51,415 nucleotides of DNA. Origin: Candidatus Fermentibacterota bacterium (GTDB lineage: Bacteria; Fermentibacterota; Fermentibacteria; Fermentibacterales; Fermentibacteraceae). Positions 1 through 8,171 of this stretch are shown piece after piece. Under the pieces are notes generated by a model that saw nothing but the letters and a program-made list of their open reading frames with translations, had not been told where the DNA came from and did no database searches. Within the stretch, counting starts at the first letter, position 1. Each line of letters opens with the position of its first letter. The stretch is from the NCBI GenBank assembly GCA_012523605.1, contig JAAYTY010000044.1:1-51415 (forward strand). Direction: 5' to 3'. A program made the position numbers and the translations under genes.

Positions 1-45
1 CGTGAACAGCGCCGGGAGAGCAACGAAGCCGAGGTTCATCGGCAT
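1..45 (-). CDS. Start of a membrane protein, probable next hydrogenase membrane subunit (partial)
   Basis: Only the first 15 codons lie in the window, reading MPMNLGFVALPALFT and then the window edge. The ATG at 45 has an AGGAGG-type ribosome site about 7 bases upstream; a second ATG at 39 forms an ATGA overlap with the stop of the hydrogenase large subunit. The hydrophobic start and the position after NuoD/C/B/H-like genes suggest an antiporter-like (NuoL/M, EchA/MbhH-like) subunit. This is inference from gene order only; the sequence is too short to assign. Confidence 0.45.
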   Translation of the reverse strand, partial: MPMNLGFVALPALFT

Positions 46-1220
46 CCCAGCCTCCTCCTGATCAGTTCCGTCTTCTCGCGCGACATCCTCAGGAGATCGG
101 CGCCGTCGAACATCCTCCTGCCGCGGGGGTCCACCACGGCGACTCGCTCGGTGCAGCAGTAGCATGGATCTATCGCCGCAAGGATGATGGTAGCGTCGGT
201 TACGGTGTAGCCGACTATCGTGGCCTTGTATGTAGGCAGGTTCATGAAGGTCGGCGCCCTCACCTTGTGCCTGATGACCCTGTTCGTGCCGTCGCTTCTC
301 ACGTAGTGAAAGGTTTCGCCCCTGGGGGCCTCCACGTGGCCGATGCCTTCGCCCGGGGGGATATCCTCGATGTTCGCGTCTATCTCGGTGTCCGGCAGGT
401 TCTGGAGGCAGTATTTCATGATCTTCACGGATTCGAACGTCTCGAGGATTCGGACGACCGCCTTGTCGAACACGTCGCCGTTCTGCGTCACGATCATGTC
501 CCAGTCCATCTGGTCATACGCGCCGTACGGCGAGTCCTTGCGGACATCCCTGGCCACGCCGGAAGCCCGCGACGTGGGGCCGAGCGCGCTGAACTCGATG
601 GCCTTGTCCCTGGTGAGGATGCCGATGCCCTTCAGCCTCGCGTGGAGGACAGGGTCGTCCAGCACGGCCTTCTTTATCATCTCCAGGGTGGGGACGATGG
701 AGTCGATCTTGGCGATCACCACGGGGATGTCCTCGGACTTTATATCCCTCCGGACGCCTCCCGGCTTGAACATGGCGTAGTTGTTGCGGTTTCCGGAGAG
801 TATCTCCATGCAGTCGAGGATCTCCTCGCGCAGCTTCCAGGCCCACATGTACACGGTGTTGTATCCCAGGAAGTGTCCCGCCAGGCCCAGCCAGAGGAGA
901 TGCGAATGTATCCGCTCTCCCTCGGCGATGATGGTGCGGATGTACTTCGCCCTCATCGGTACTTCCATGGGGAACACGTCTTCCACGGCGCGAACGTAGG
1001 CGAAGGGATGGCTGGTGGAGCAAATCCCGCAGATCCGCTCGATCACGAAGGTGCTGTTGTCGAAGCTCCTGGATTCCGAGAGCTTCTCGATGCCTCTGTG
1101 ATTGTAGCCTATGCGGACATCCACCCCCACCACGGTCTCGCCCTCGACGGTGAGGGTGAAGAACTCCGGTTCCTCCTGGAGAGGATGGTAGGGGCCGATG
1201 GGGATTATCGTCTTCGCCAT
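36..1220 (-). CDS. Group 4-type [NiFe]-hydrogenase large subunit (NuoD/EchE/HycE-like)
   Basis: Catalytic subunit of a membrane-bound energy-converting hydrogenase, 394 aa. Both nickel-binding motifs are intact: RICGIC (Cys64/Cys67) and DPCYCC (Cys353/Cys356). That separates it from Complex I NuoD and from hydrogenase-related proteins lacking these cysteines. About 38 residues follow the last motif, resembling the tail that HycI-type endopeptidases remove from HycE; whether it is processed here is unknown. The ATG at 1220 overlaps the upstream stop as TGATG. The ORF track runs 119 codons further upstream, but that part is an out-of-frame shadow of the NuoC-like gene. Confidence 0.93.
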   Translation of the reverse strand: MAKTIIPIGPYHPLQEEPEFFTLTVEGETVVGVDVRIGYNHRGIEKLSESRSFDNSTFVIERICGICSTSHPFAYVRAVEDVFPMEVPMRAKYIRTIIAEGERIHSHLLWLGLAGHFLGYNTVYMWAWKLREEILDCMEILSGNRNNYAMFKPGGVRRDIKSEDIPVVIAKIDSIVPTLEMIKKAVLDDPVLHARLKGIGILTRDKAIEFSALGPTSRASGVARDVRKDSPYGAYDQMDWDMIVTQNGDVFDKAVVRILETFESVKIMKYCLQNLPDTEIDANIEDIPPGEGIGHVEAPRGETFHYVRSDGTNRVIRHKVRAPTFMNLPTYKATIVGYTVTDATIILAAIDPCYCCTERVAVVDPRGRRMFDGADLLRMSREKTELIRRRLGCR

Positions 1221-1693
1221 CACACACCCCTGTCGCGGATCGCGGAGGGATCCCACTCGCGGTAGTCCTGCCTGAGAGGATAGACACCCTCGGGCCAGCT
1301 GTCGGGAAGGAGAAGCCTGCGGGGGTCGGGATGGTCTATGAACTCGATGCCCAGCAGTTCGTGCATCTCCCGCTCGATCCAGTTGACAGCCTCGATGTGC
1401 CTCCCGAGCGACTGGATGCGGGGGGCTTCCCTGGGGAGCTTCACTCTGACGCTGATAAGCAGGTCTATGTCCTCCACGGTGAAGTGGTAGAGGATCTCGA
1501 AGCAGTCGGGCATGTCTATCCCGGAAGCGATGTTGAACCTCGCGCCGAGGTCCCTGAACAGGTAGAGGCCCACGCACACGACGGCTCCCGGCCTGATCTC
1601 CATGTAGACCCTGTTCGGCGACTTGTCGAAGAGCTCGATGATGTCGTCTGAGAACCTGGTTTTCAGATCCTCGAGAACCCGGGCGCGCGTCAT
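1220..1693 (-). CDS. Hydrogenase subunit, NuoC/EchD-like (30 kDa family)
   Basis: 157 aa. Homologous to the Complex I 30 kDa subunit and to EchD, which bracket the large subunit and hold the hydrogenase module together. The family core is visible near residues 110-145 (HELLGIEFIDHPDPRRLLLP), ending in the usual PLRQDY-like segment. The ATG at 1693 overlaps the stop of the NuoB-like gene by four bases (ATGA), and its own TGA overlaps the large-subunit start. Order H-B-C-D matches echBCDE. Confidence 0.9.
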   Translation of the reverse strand: MTRARVLEDLKTRFSDDIIELFDKSPNRVYMEIRPGAVVCVGLYLFRDLGARFNIASGIDMPDCFEILYHFTVEDIDLLISVRVKLPREAPRIQSLGRHIEAVNWIEREMHELLGIEFIDHPDPRRLLLPDSWPEGVYPLRQDYREWDPSAIRDRGV

Positions 1694-2115
1694 GCTCCTC
1701 CTCCGACCTTGCCGATGAGCTTCACGACCCCTGCCATTATGGCCTCGGGCTTGGGCGGGCAGCCCGGGATGTACACATCGACCGGTATGATGCGGTCGAG
1801 CGGTACAGGGCAGTTGTAGCTGTCCACGAAAAGCCCCCTGGAGCCCGTGCATGTTCCGATCCCGACCACGAGGCACGGCTTGGGCACCTGTTCGTAGAGC
1901 CGCTTCAGGCGCTCGACCGACATCCTGTTGCACGAGCCTGTGACGAGGAGCACGTCGGCGTGCTTGATGCTTCCGACGAGAAGCATTCCGAAGCGCTCTA
2001 TGTCGAATCTGGGCGTGAGACAGTCCAGCGTCTCGATGTCGCAGTTGTTGCAGCTTCCAGTGGAGAGATGGAACACCCAGGGTGACTTGAGAAGCGCCTT
2101 GAGTGTCATGCTCAT
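1690..2115 (-). CDS. [NiFe]-hydrogenase small subunit (NuoB/EchC-like)
   Basis: 141 aa, the short group-4 type without a Tat signal. It carries the proximal [4Fe-4S] cluster that passes electrons between ferredoxin and the Ni-Fe site. The expected ligands are visible: SCNNC near residues 21-25, a middle GTCTGSRG and a late PGCPPKP. Two ATGs two codons apart are possible starts; a GGAGGGGGG run just upstream favours the one at 2115. The next gene overlaps the stop as ATGA. Confidence 0.92.
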   Translation of the reverse strand: MSMTLKALLKSPWVFHLSTGSCNNCDIETLDCLTPRFDIERFGMLLVGSIKHADVLLVTGSCNRMSVERLKRLYEQVPKPCLVVGIGTCTGSRGLFVDSYNCPVPLDRIIPVDVYIPGCPPKPEAIMAGVVKLIGKVGGGA

Positions 2116-2130
2116 GTGTTCCCCCCTCCC

Positions 2131-3057
2131 CTACAGGCCGAGGAAGGCCAGGACCACCGCGGCGGCGGCGGCGATCGTGACCGGCCCCCAGAAGAACCTG
2201 AGGGCCTGATCGATTCTCACCCTGGGATTGGTGTTCCTGATGACGGTGACCAGCGCGACCAGCCCCACGAACTTGAGTACCGTCCAGAGTATCTCGATGC
2301 CGTCGAACCTGAAACCGCCCAGGAACATCACGGACAGGAAAAACGGCAGGACGAAGAGCAGCATGTTCTTGGTGAGCTTGAAGACGGCCAGTGGAGCGCC
2401 GGAGTACTCTATGAAAACTCCGCCCGCGAGCTCGGTCTCGGCCTCAGGTGCGTCGAAGGGCACGAGCGCGAGCTTCGCCTGCATGCAGAGTATCGCCACG
2501 GCGAGGGCTATCGCGCCGGACAGCGAAGACGCCATCGCACCATAGGCGGCCTGGTCTGCCAGTATGTCGCCGAGCCTCATTGCAAATCCGCTCTGGATGA
2601 CAGGAACCAATATCGCCAGCACGAAGGGGAGTTCGTACGCCATCACGAGCTTCATCTCGCGGGAGGAGCCCAGGCTTGCATAGGGGTTCTTCGAGGCGAA
2701 CCCGCCCATGATGATGCCCATGGAGGGGATGGTGAGGAGATAGAGAACGACTATCCAGTCCCCCGCGAAGCCGCCGGAGGAGAGCTGGTTCACCCACAGC
2801 ACGGTCGAAACGGCAGCCACGGCGCAGAAGCCCAAGAGGGGCGCCGAGAGGAACGCGGCCCTGGATACGCCGGCGGGGACGAGAGTCTCCTTGCCCATCA
2901 GCTTCACGATGTCCGTGAAGGGCTGCAGGGGGGGCGGCCCCACCCGGTACTGGACTCTCGCGGTGACTTTCCTGTCCACCCAGCTTGCAGCCATTCCGGC
3001 GACCGCGGTGATCACCACTCCGAACAGGAGCAGGTCGAGCAGGAAGAAGCCGGTCAT
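2131..3057 (-). CDS. Hydrogenase membrane subunit, NuoH/EchB-like
   Basis: 308 aa, about eight hydrophobic segments. NuoH-family proteins anchor the hydrogenase module to the membrane ion-pumping subunits. Family landmarks are the early ARVQYRVGPPPLQPF segment (quinone-site region in Complex I) and VPFDAPEAETELAGG. The ATG at 3057 overlaps the stop of the polyferredoxin gene as ATGA. It is the only complete membrane subunit in the window, so the remaining pump subunit(s) are presumably beyond coordinate 1. Confidence 0.93.
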   Translation of the reverse strand: MTGFFLLDLLLFGVVITAVAGMAASWVDRKVTARVQYRVGPPPLQPFTDIVKLMGKETLVPAGVSRAAFLSAPLLGFCAVAAVSTVLWVNQLSSGGFAGDWIVVLYLLTIPSMGIIMGGFASKNPYASLGSSREMKLVMAYELPFVLAILVPVIQSGFAMRLGDILADQAAYGAMASSLSGAIALAVAILCMQAKLALVPFDAPEAETELAGGVFIEYSGAPLAVFKLTKNMLLFVLPFFLSVMFLGGFRFDGIEILWTVLKFVGLVALVTVIRNTNPRVRIDQALRFFWGPVTIAAAAAVVLAFLGL

Positions 3058-3632
3058 GAGTTCTCCCTGCGCCAGTGGGTCGAATGCACGACAAGCCTCC
3101 GCCCGACCCGGAAGGTGTTCTCACCGAGGTCCGTGTCGCCGGGTATCAGCCTTATCGCGCCGTAAGGACATGTCTTCATGCAGACGGGCTCGCCGGCATT
3201 CCGCCGGTCGATGCAGAAGTCGCAGTTATTCACGAATCGGGGAAGGAGTTCGGGATAGATGGTACCGTAGGGGCAGGCATGCGAGCATGATCTGCAGTTC
3301 ACGCAGCGCATGGCATGACGCACTAGCATCCTGTCGAGGCCCTCCATCTGCTCCAGGGCCTCGCGGGGGCAGGCCTTCACGCAGTGAGGCTCCTCGCATC
3401 TGCGGCAGACGAGGGAGTACGTGGCGAGCTCGATGGCGGAGATCATTCCGTTGTTCATGCCGCTGTGGAAGGGGTAGCTGCACTCGACCACGCACTTCCT
3501 GCACACCTCGCCCGTGCAGATGTCCAGGTCTATGAAGAGCCTCGCATCAGGTCCGGCGGGGTTCGAGAGGTCCAGGCCGCCGTGGAGCTGTGCGACCGAA
3601 GTGCAGTCCCTGCAGTCCCTGTCTAGTCCCAT
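3054..3632 (-). CDS. Polyferredoxin-type 4Fe-4S electron-transfer subunit (HycB/CooF-like)
   Basis: 192 aa. Ferredoxin-like subunit with four cysteine groups in HycB/CooF/DmsB style: CTGEVCRKCVVEC, CRRCEEPHCVKACP, CVNCRSCSHACP, and CDFC with CMKTCP. It would relay electrons between the flavin/FeS pair upstream and the hydrogenase small subunit. The start at 3632 lies inside the end of the FAD-subunit gene (10-base overlap) and the stop overlaps the NuoH-like start. The long ORF of the track (to 4412) is this frame read on through the neighbour. Confidence 0.88.
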   Translation of the reverse strand: MGLDRDCRDCTSVAQLHGGLDLSNPAGPDARLFIDLDICTGEVCRKCVVECSYPFHSGMNNGMISAIELATYSLVCRRCEEPHCVKACPREALEQMEGLDRMLVRHAMRCVNCRSCSHACPYGTIYPELLPRFVNNCDFCIDRRNAGEPVCMKTCPYGAIRLIPGDTDLGENTFRVGRRLVVHSTHWRRENS

Positions 3633-4444
3633 ATCCCCGGGAACTCCTTGATAGCGGCGTACGTGAATACCGGGCCGTCCTTGCAGCAGTAGAAGTTCCC
3701 CAGCCGGCAGTGCCCGCACTTGCCGAAGCCGCAGGACATGTTCTTCTCCATGGACAGGTAGATGTTCTCGTCCCGGAAGCCCAGCGAGAGGAAGCTCTTC
3801 GTCACGAACTTCATCATTACGGGCGGGCCGCAGGCCACTCCGACGGCCTTCGAAACGTCCACTCCATCGAAGTCCATTATCGTGGTGACCAGCCCTACCG
3901 CACACTCGCGCGTCCCGTCGCTCCTGTCCACCGTGAGCCTCATATCCAGCTCCGGTTTCGACGCCCAGGAGTTGATCTCCTCCCAGTAGAGGAAGTCGGA
4001 GGGAGTGCGGCAACCCGCCCGGTAGACCAGCTTGCCCAGATCCTTCCGCATGTCGAACAGCGAGTACATCAGGGTGCGCAGGGGGGCGAGGCCCACTCCG
4101 CCGCCCACGACGAATACGTCCCTTCCCCGGAATGCGTCGAGAGGATAGCCCTTTCCATAGGGCCCCCTGACGCCCACCCGGTCGCCCGGTTTCAATGTGT
4201 GGATGGCCTCGGTTACCCTGCCGACGCGGACTATTGTGAACTCTATCGTTTCCTTGATCTTGCAGAAGGAAGACGGCGTGAACGGCGCTTCTCCGACGCC
4301 GGGGACCGATACCTGCATGAACTGCCCGGGCAGGAAGGAAAGCTCGCGTACGGGGCGGAGCTTGAAGGTTCTGATGGCGGGAGTCTCGACCTTGACGTCG
4401 AGGACTTCGCACTCGACGGAGGAGTACGGGGTCTTTTCAGTCAC
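3623..4444 (-). CDS. FAD/NAD(P)-binding oxidoreductase subunit (sulfhydrogenase HydG / AsrB-like)
   Basis: 273 aa. Ferredoxin-NADP reductase fold: an FAD domain (LPGQFMQVSVPG near residue 38), an NAD(P) domain with GGGVGLAPLRTL near 115, and a C-terminal four-cysteine [2Fe-2S] motif CGFGKCGHCRLGNFYCC as in AsrB, HydG and PyrK. It probably exchanges electrons between NAD(P)H and the iron-sulfur subunits. The start is GTG at 4444, overlapping the upstream stop by eight bases. Being paired with an AsrA/HydB-like gene but heading a membrane hydrogenase operon rather than a sulfite reductase supports an NAD(P)H input module. Confidence 0.87.
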   Translation of the reverse strand: MTEKTPYSSVECEVLDVKVETPAIRTFKLRPVRELSFLPGQFMQVSVPGVGEAPFTPSSFCKIKETIEFTIVRVGRVTEAIHTLKPGDRVGVRGPYGKGYPLDAFRGRDVFVVGGGVGLAPLRTLMYSLFDMRKDLGKLVYRAGCRTPSDFLYWEEINSWASKPELDMRLTVDRSDGTRECAVGLVTTIMDFDGVDVSKAVGVACGPPVMMKFVTKSFLSLGFRDENIYLSMEKNMSCGFGKCGHCRLGNFYCCKDGPVFTYAAIKEFPGIWD

Positions 4445-5462
4445 CTGCCAGCTTCCGCAGCACTCGCTTTATATCGATCTTTCCGGGACACGCGGAAGTG
4501 CATCTTCCGCAGCCCGTGCAGGCGATCATGCCCCCGGTGGCGGGGAAGAACTCGAATTTCTTCTCGAAGCGGTTGCGCAGGCGCATCCACAGGCGCTCAC
4601 GAGGATTTGCTCCTCCGGCGACGCGGGCGAAGTCGTTCAGAAGGCAGGAGTCCCAGACCCTGAAACGGCTGAAGCCCCTGTCGTTCTTCTGATCGTACAG
4701 GAGGAAGCAGTGGCAGGTAGGGCAGATGGTGTTGCAGGCGCCGCACTCCACGCAGGTGGAGGCCTCCTCGGCCCACAGCGGCGAATCGTAGTGATGCACG
4801 ACCCGTCCGGCCAAGTCCTTCCCGTTCGGAGTGCCCGTCGCCGCGACGTTGGACTCGACCATCGCCTTCACCTCCGACCTGGCGGCATCCCTTGCCGCGG
4901 TCAGGCCGGAGGGTGCTTCCTCGAAGAGATCGGGATGGGCATCGAGCACGGCCTGCCCCTTTGCAGAGCCGGCCTCGACGAGATACCCGCCGTCCACCGG
5001 AGAGAGATTGAGGTCGAAGAGGCCCTGCGGATGCGGCTGGAGGCCCAGAGCCGTGCAGAAGCAGGTCTCCAGCGCCGTGGTGCAGTCGGATGAGATGACG
5101 AGGCTGGTCTCCCTGAGACGCCTGTATGTCGGATCCCCGTACTCCGGGTCCATGAAGACCTGGTCGAGTATGCGGAAACCCTGCAAGTCGCAGGCCTTGG
5201 CGCCGATAATGCAGAGGGGGCGGGTCCTGGTTCCGGGAGGAGCGCTGTCGAAGCCGTCGGATACCCTCTCGCGCCCCATGAAGAAAAAGGCCTTCACGGG
5301 ATCGACGGTTCTCACGCCTCCGAGCTCGGCCTTCTGTATCGGTGTCAGGGCGGAATTAGTGAAACTCGATCCCGAGTAACCCGGATAGGGGAAGTAGATC
5401 TCGTAGTTCCTGCCCAGGGCTTCGAACAGACGGTGACTTCTGCTCAAGCTCAGGAAGTTCAT
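4437..5462 (-). CDS. 4Fe-4S protein, sulfhydrogenase beta (HydB) / AsrA-like
   Basis: 341 aa from the chosen start. The N-terminal half has the HydB/AsrA pattern GAKACDLQGFRILDQVF and ETCFC; the C-terminal half has two ferredoxin motifs, CVECGACNTICPTCHC and CTGCGRCTSACP. It works with the HydG/AsrB-like partner to move electrons between flavin and iron-sulfur carriers. The track's 1043-residue ORF runs antisense through the AOR gene and is not real. An ATG at 5474 sits inside the -10 element of a strong promoter, so I place the start at 5462 (MNFLSLSRSH), which coincides with the expected transcription start. Confidence 0.85.
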   Translation of the reverse strand: MNFLSLSRSHRLFEALGRNYEIYFPYPGYSGSSFTNSALTPIQKAELGGVRTVDPVKAFFFMGRERVSDGFDSAPPGTRTRPLCIIGAKACDLQGFRILDQVFMDPEYGDPTYRRLRETSLVISSDCTTALETCFCTALGLQPHPQGLFDLNLSPVDGGYLVEAGSAKGQAVLDAHPDLFEEAPSGLTAARDAARSEVKAMVESNVAATGTPNGKDLAGRVVHHYDSPLWAEEASTCVECGACNTICPTCHCFLLYDQKNDRGFSRFRVWDSCLLNDFARVAGGANPRERLWMRLRNRFEKKFEFFPATGGMIACTGCGRCTSACPGKIDIKRVLRKLAGD

Positions 5463-5469
5463 GGGCGGG

Positions 5470-5498
5470 TACATAAGGGGGGGCAGCCGGGGTGTCAA
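5470..5498 (-). promoter_or_regulatory. Sigma-70-type promoter of the hydrogenase operon
   Basis: On the minus strand the sequence reads TTGACA (5498-5493), 17 bases, then TATGTA (5475-5470). The -35 is a perfect match and the -10 a good one. The expected transcription start, about seven bases further, falls on or next to the ATG at 5462, so the message would be nearly or fully leaderless. Confidence 0.65.
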
Positions 5499-5626
5499 TG
5501 TCCTCGCCGAGCAGTGCGCGGTTTCACGAACCGGAATCAGCAGAAGCCGGTCACCCCGACGTCCGACACGCCATTGAAGAGGCGTTTCTCCATGCACTGC
5601 GCACGGCAGTTCCGCCCTGGGTTCAC

Positions 5627-5654
5627 TTGACGGCGGTCTTTCCCTGCGGATATC
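5627..5654 (+). promoter_or_regulatory. Possible promoter of the ferredoxin-AOR-kinase operon
   Basis: TTGACG at 5627-5632 is followed after 16 bases by GATATC (5649-5654), or after 18 by TATCTC. The -35 is good and the -10 poor. It lies about 40 bases before the TTG start at 5693 in the divergent gap 5463-5692, where no gene is visible. Tentative. Confidence 0.3.
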
Positions 5655-5692
5655 TCCGTCGGCCGGAAAACCGTTCCATGCGGAGGAACAAC

Positions 5693-6175
5693 TTGAAGAA
5701 GCTCTTCGTGAATCCCGTTCCATGCACGGCCTGCCTCTGCTGCCAGACCGTATGCGCGCTCTGCCGCACGGGCCAGCAGGACCGGGATGGAGCCGTGATA
5801 CGGGTTGCCGTGGATGTCTTCGGAGGCGATCACAGGCTTGCATGGTGCCGGCAGTGCGAAGACGCTCCCTGCGCCTCCGCGTGTCCGGCCGGTGCGATCC
5901 TGCAGGATTCCACGACGGGTGCCTGGACGGTGGACCGGAAGCTCTGCACATCATGCAAGGCCTGTGTCGCCGCCTGCCCCTGCGGGGCGATGTTCTGGAA
6001 TCCGTCGGCCGGGAGGCCCGAGAAGTGCGATCTCTGCGGCGGTTCGCCGCGCTGCGCCGCCGCCTGCGCCTTCGGGGCAGTCCGGTTCCTCGATCCGGAT
6101 GATCCGGAAGCCGGCTTCGAGGGCATGCCGCCGAGCGAGCAGGATCCGCTGCTCGGACGCGGTCCTTCGGAGTAA
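5693..6175 (+). CDS. Polyferredoxin partner of the AOR-family enzyme
   Basis: 160 aa with four cysteine groups (CTACLCCQTVC, CRQCEDAPCASACP, CTSCKACVAACPCG, CDLCGGSPRCAAAC), the four-cluster HycB/YdhY style of electron-transfer subunit. It probably accepts electrons from the AOR-like enzyme encoded four bases downstream. A TTG at 5693 preceded by CGGAGG with a six-base spacer is the best start; the in-frame ATG at 5678 has no ribosome site. The track's longer version (from 5492) reads through non-coding sequence and the promoter region. Confidence 0.85.
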   Translation: MKKLFVNPVPCTACLCCQTVCALCRTGQQDRDGAVIRVAVDVFGGDHRLAWCRQCEDAPCASACPAGAILQDSTTGAWTVDRKLCTSCKACVAACPCGAMFWNPSAGRPEKCDLCGGSPRCAAACAFGAVRFLDPDDPEAGFEGMPPSEQDPLLGRGPSE

Positions 6176-6179
6176 GGGC

Positions 6180-8171
6180 ATGGCGCCGCGGGGGGGATAT
6201 GCCGGCAGCCTTCTGAGAGTGGATCTGACCACCCGCCGCATCGAGAGACAGGACACCTCGGACTACCTTCCGGAATGGTACGGGGGCAGGGCTCTCGGGG
6301 CGCGCATGGCCTGGGACGGGATACGTCCCGGCACGGGCGCGTTCGACCCCGGCAACGTACTGATGATACTCGCCGGCCCCCTCGCGGGCACCGCCGCACC
6401 CTTCTCGGGCCGTACAACCGTATGCGGCATCTCCGCCCAGGGCCACCCCAGGGAATGGTTCACCAGATCGTCGTTCGGCGGACACTGGGGTCCCGAGCTC
6501 AAGCACGCCGGGTTCGACGGCGTCGTTATCACGGGCCGTTCCGAGGATCCGGCCGTACTCCGCATCGATGACGGCCGTTGTACCATCGAGGACGCCCGGC
6601 ATCTCCGGGGACATGGCATATACGCAACTCAGAAGGCGCTGGGCGGAGCTTCCGGCGCCTGGAAGGTGCTGGCGATCGGGCCTGCGGGTGAGCGGCTTTC
6701 GAGGATAGCCATAGCAGCGACCGAGACCGAGAGCGCCTCCGGCCAGGGGGGCTTCGGCGCAGTCATGGGATCGAAGAATCTCAAGGCGGTCGCCGTGCGC
6801 GGGAGCAGGCCGATCCCCGTGGCGAGACCGCAGCGGTTCGCGGAGGTGTGCGAGCTCGTGAGGCGCGAAGCGCACGGCTCGCACGGATGGCCGCACGAGC
6901 CGAGGCTCGACCCCGGGAAGGTCTGCAGGTACGGTCAGAAGTTCCAGGCCTGCACCGAGGGCTGTGCGGTGAGGTGCTTCGACGCACGGTTCTACACGAC
7001 CGTCCCCGCGGTGCTCCAGCGGGGCAGGATTCTCTCCGGACAGATGGACTGCGTGGCGGGGCTGTTCCCGGGGATGCCGGGCGGCTTCTACGACTGGAAG
7101 CTGGGCTTCGAGGCAGGATTCGAGATAGGCCAGATAGCCAACGACGAGGGCCTGAACCACTGGGAGATCCTCATAGGCATGGCGCCGTGGCTCAGATACA
7201 TGCGCGACGACGGCATCCTGCGGGAGGTGGACGGAGTGGAGATCGATCTCGACTCGCCTGCCTTCTGGGCCCACCTCCTGACCGGGATTTCGCGGAGGCA
7301 GGGCGAGGTGAGGTCCGCGCTCGCCGAGGGCATCGTGCGCGCCTGCGACATACTCGGGCTGGGGCACTCGAGGATGAGGCAGCTCTTCCCGGCCTGGGGC
7401 TACGCAGGCCACTGGGACGGTCACGGCGACAGGATCAACTACGTCTTCTTCCCCTACTGGGTGGTCAGCGCGGTGCAGTGGGCGGTGGATACGCGCGATC
7501 CGATCTCCAGCGCCCATGGATACGCTCAGAACATAATGGGGTGGAGCAGGATATGCTCCCCATACCACGGTCTGGAGTGGTCCAGGATCATGGAGGTGTC
7601 AGCAAGAGTGTATGGCACCACCGCATCCGCCGACCCCCTGGGCGGCTACTCGGGGAAGGCCTTTCCGGCGTGGTGGGAGGGCAACCGTTCCGTGATGAAG
7701 GACTCTCTTCCGGTGGGAGATCAGGTATTCCCCCGGATCTACTCCGTGAAGACGCCCGACAACTTCGCGAGAGCCGGCGACATGGAGGGGCCTTCCTTCG
7801 AGAGGAACATGTTCGCCGCGCTCACGGGCATGGACTGGGACGACCGCGAGATGGAAGCCGCGTCCGACAGGGTGATACAGCTCGAGCGTGCGTTCCATGT
7901 CAGGAACCATTCGAGGTGCAGGGCCGACGACGAGTCCCTCGTCCCATACTTCGAGGAGGAGGAATACCTGGTGAATCCCCTGATCGGCGAGAGGCGGAGG
8001 CTCGACGCCGGTTCGTTCGGTTCCGTCATGGACGAGTACTACGCACTCAGGGGCTGGGACAGAGCCACCGGGCGCCCCACCAGGGAGACACTCGAGAAGT
8101 CCGGCCTTGGAACCGAGGCGGATGAGCTGGGAGTTCTGGGCCTCCTCCCCGCACACGGGGACGAGGGATGA
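6180..8171 (+). CDS. Aldehyde:ferredoxin oxidoreductase family protein (tungsten-type), divergent
   Basis: 663 aa. Family members hold a tungstopterin and one [4Fe-4S] cluster and oxidise aldehydes or related substrates with ferredoxin. The N-terminal domain is typical (GGRALGARM, SFGGHWGPELKHAGFDGV, GFGAVMGSKNLKAVAV). The cluster motif is C-x3-C-x3-C (Cys258, Cys262, Cys266) instead of the usual C-x2-C-x3-C. The customary late GLC ligand motif is not evident; Cys459 (RICSPY) is a candidate fourth ligand. GGAG lies seven bases before the ATG. The stop overlaps the GHMP kinase start (ATGA). The substrate cannot be read from sequence. Confidence 0.87.
   Translation: MAPRGGYAGSLLRVDLTTRRIERQDTSDYLPEWYGGRALGARMAWDGIRPGTGAFDPGNVLMILAGPLAGTAAPFSGRTTVCGISAQGHPREWFTRSSFGGHWGPELKHAGFDGVVITGRSEDPAVLRIDDGRCTIEDARHLRGHGIYATQKALGGASGAWKVLAIGPAGERLSRIAIAATETESASGQGGFGAVMGSKNLKAVAVRGSRPIPVARPQRFAEVCELVRREAHGSHGWPHEPRLDPGKVCRYGQKFQACTEGCAVRCFDARFYTTVPAVLQRGRILSGQMDCVAGLFPGMPGGFYDWKLGFEAGFEIGQIANDEGLNHWEILIGMAPWLRYMRDDGILREVDGVEIDLDSPAFWAHLLTGISRRQGEVRSALAEGIVRACDILGLGHSRMRQLFPAWGYAGHWDGHGDRINYVFFPYWVVSAVQWAVDTRDPISSAHGYAQNIMGWSRICSPYHGLEWSRIMEVSARVYGTTASADPLGGYSGKAFPAWWEGNRSVMKDSLPVGDQVFPRIYSVKTPDNFARAGDMEGPSFERNMFAALTGMDWDDREMEAASDRVIQLERAFHVRNHSRCRADDESLVPYFEEEEYLVNPLIGERRRLDAGSFGSVMDEYYALRGWDRATGRPTRETLEKSGLGTEADELGVLGLLPAHGDEG

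Noticed and set aside
267-1265. Long plus-strand ORF opposite the hydrogenase large subunit, and the many similar long ORFs opposite real genes (for example 8278-10236, 15082-16389, 17103-18968)
   Set aside because: Shadow frames of GC-rich genes: no ribosome site, no family motif, His/Arg/Gly/Pro-rich, while the opposite strand encodes recognisable enzymes.
4437-7568. A 1043-residue minus-strand ORF in the track
   Set aside because: Only 4437-5462 is real (HydB/AsrA-like). The rest is antisense of the ferredoxin and AOR genes and crosses two promoters; its composition is arginine/proline-rich shadow sequence.
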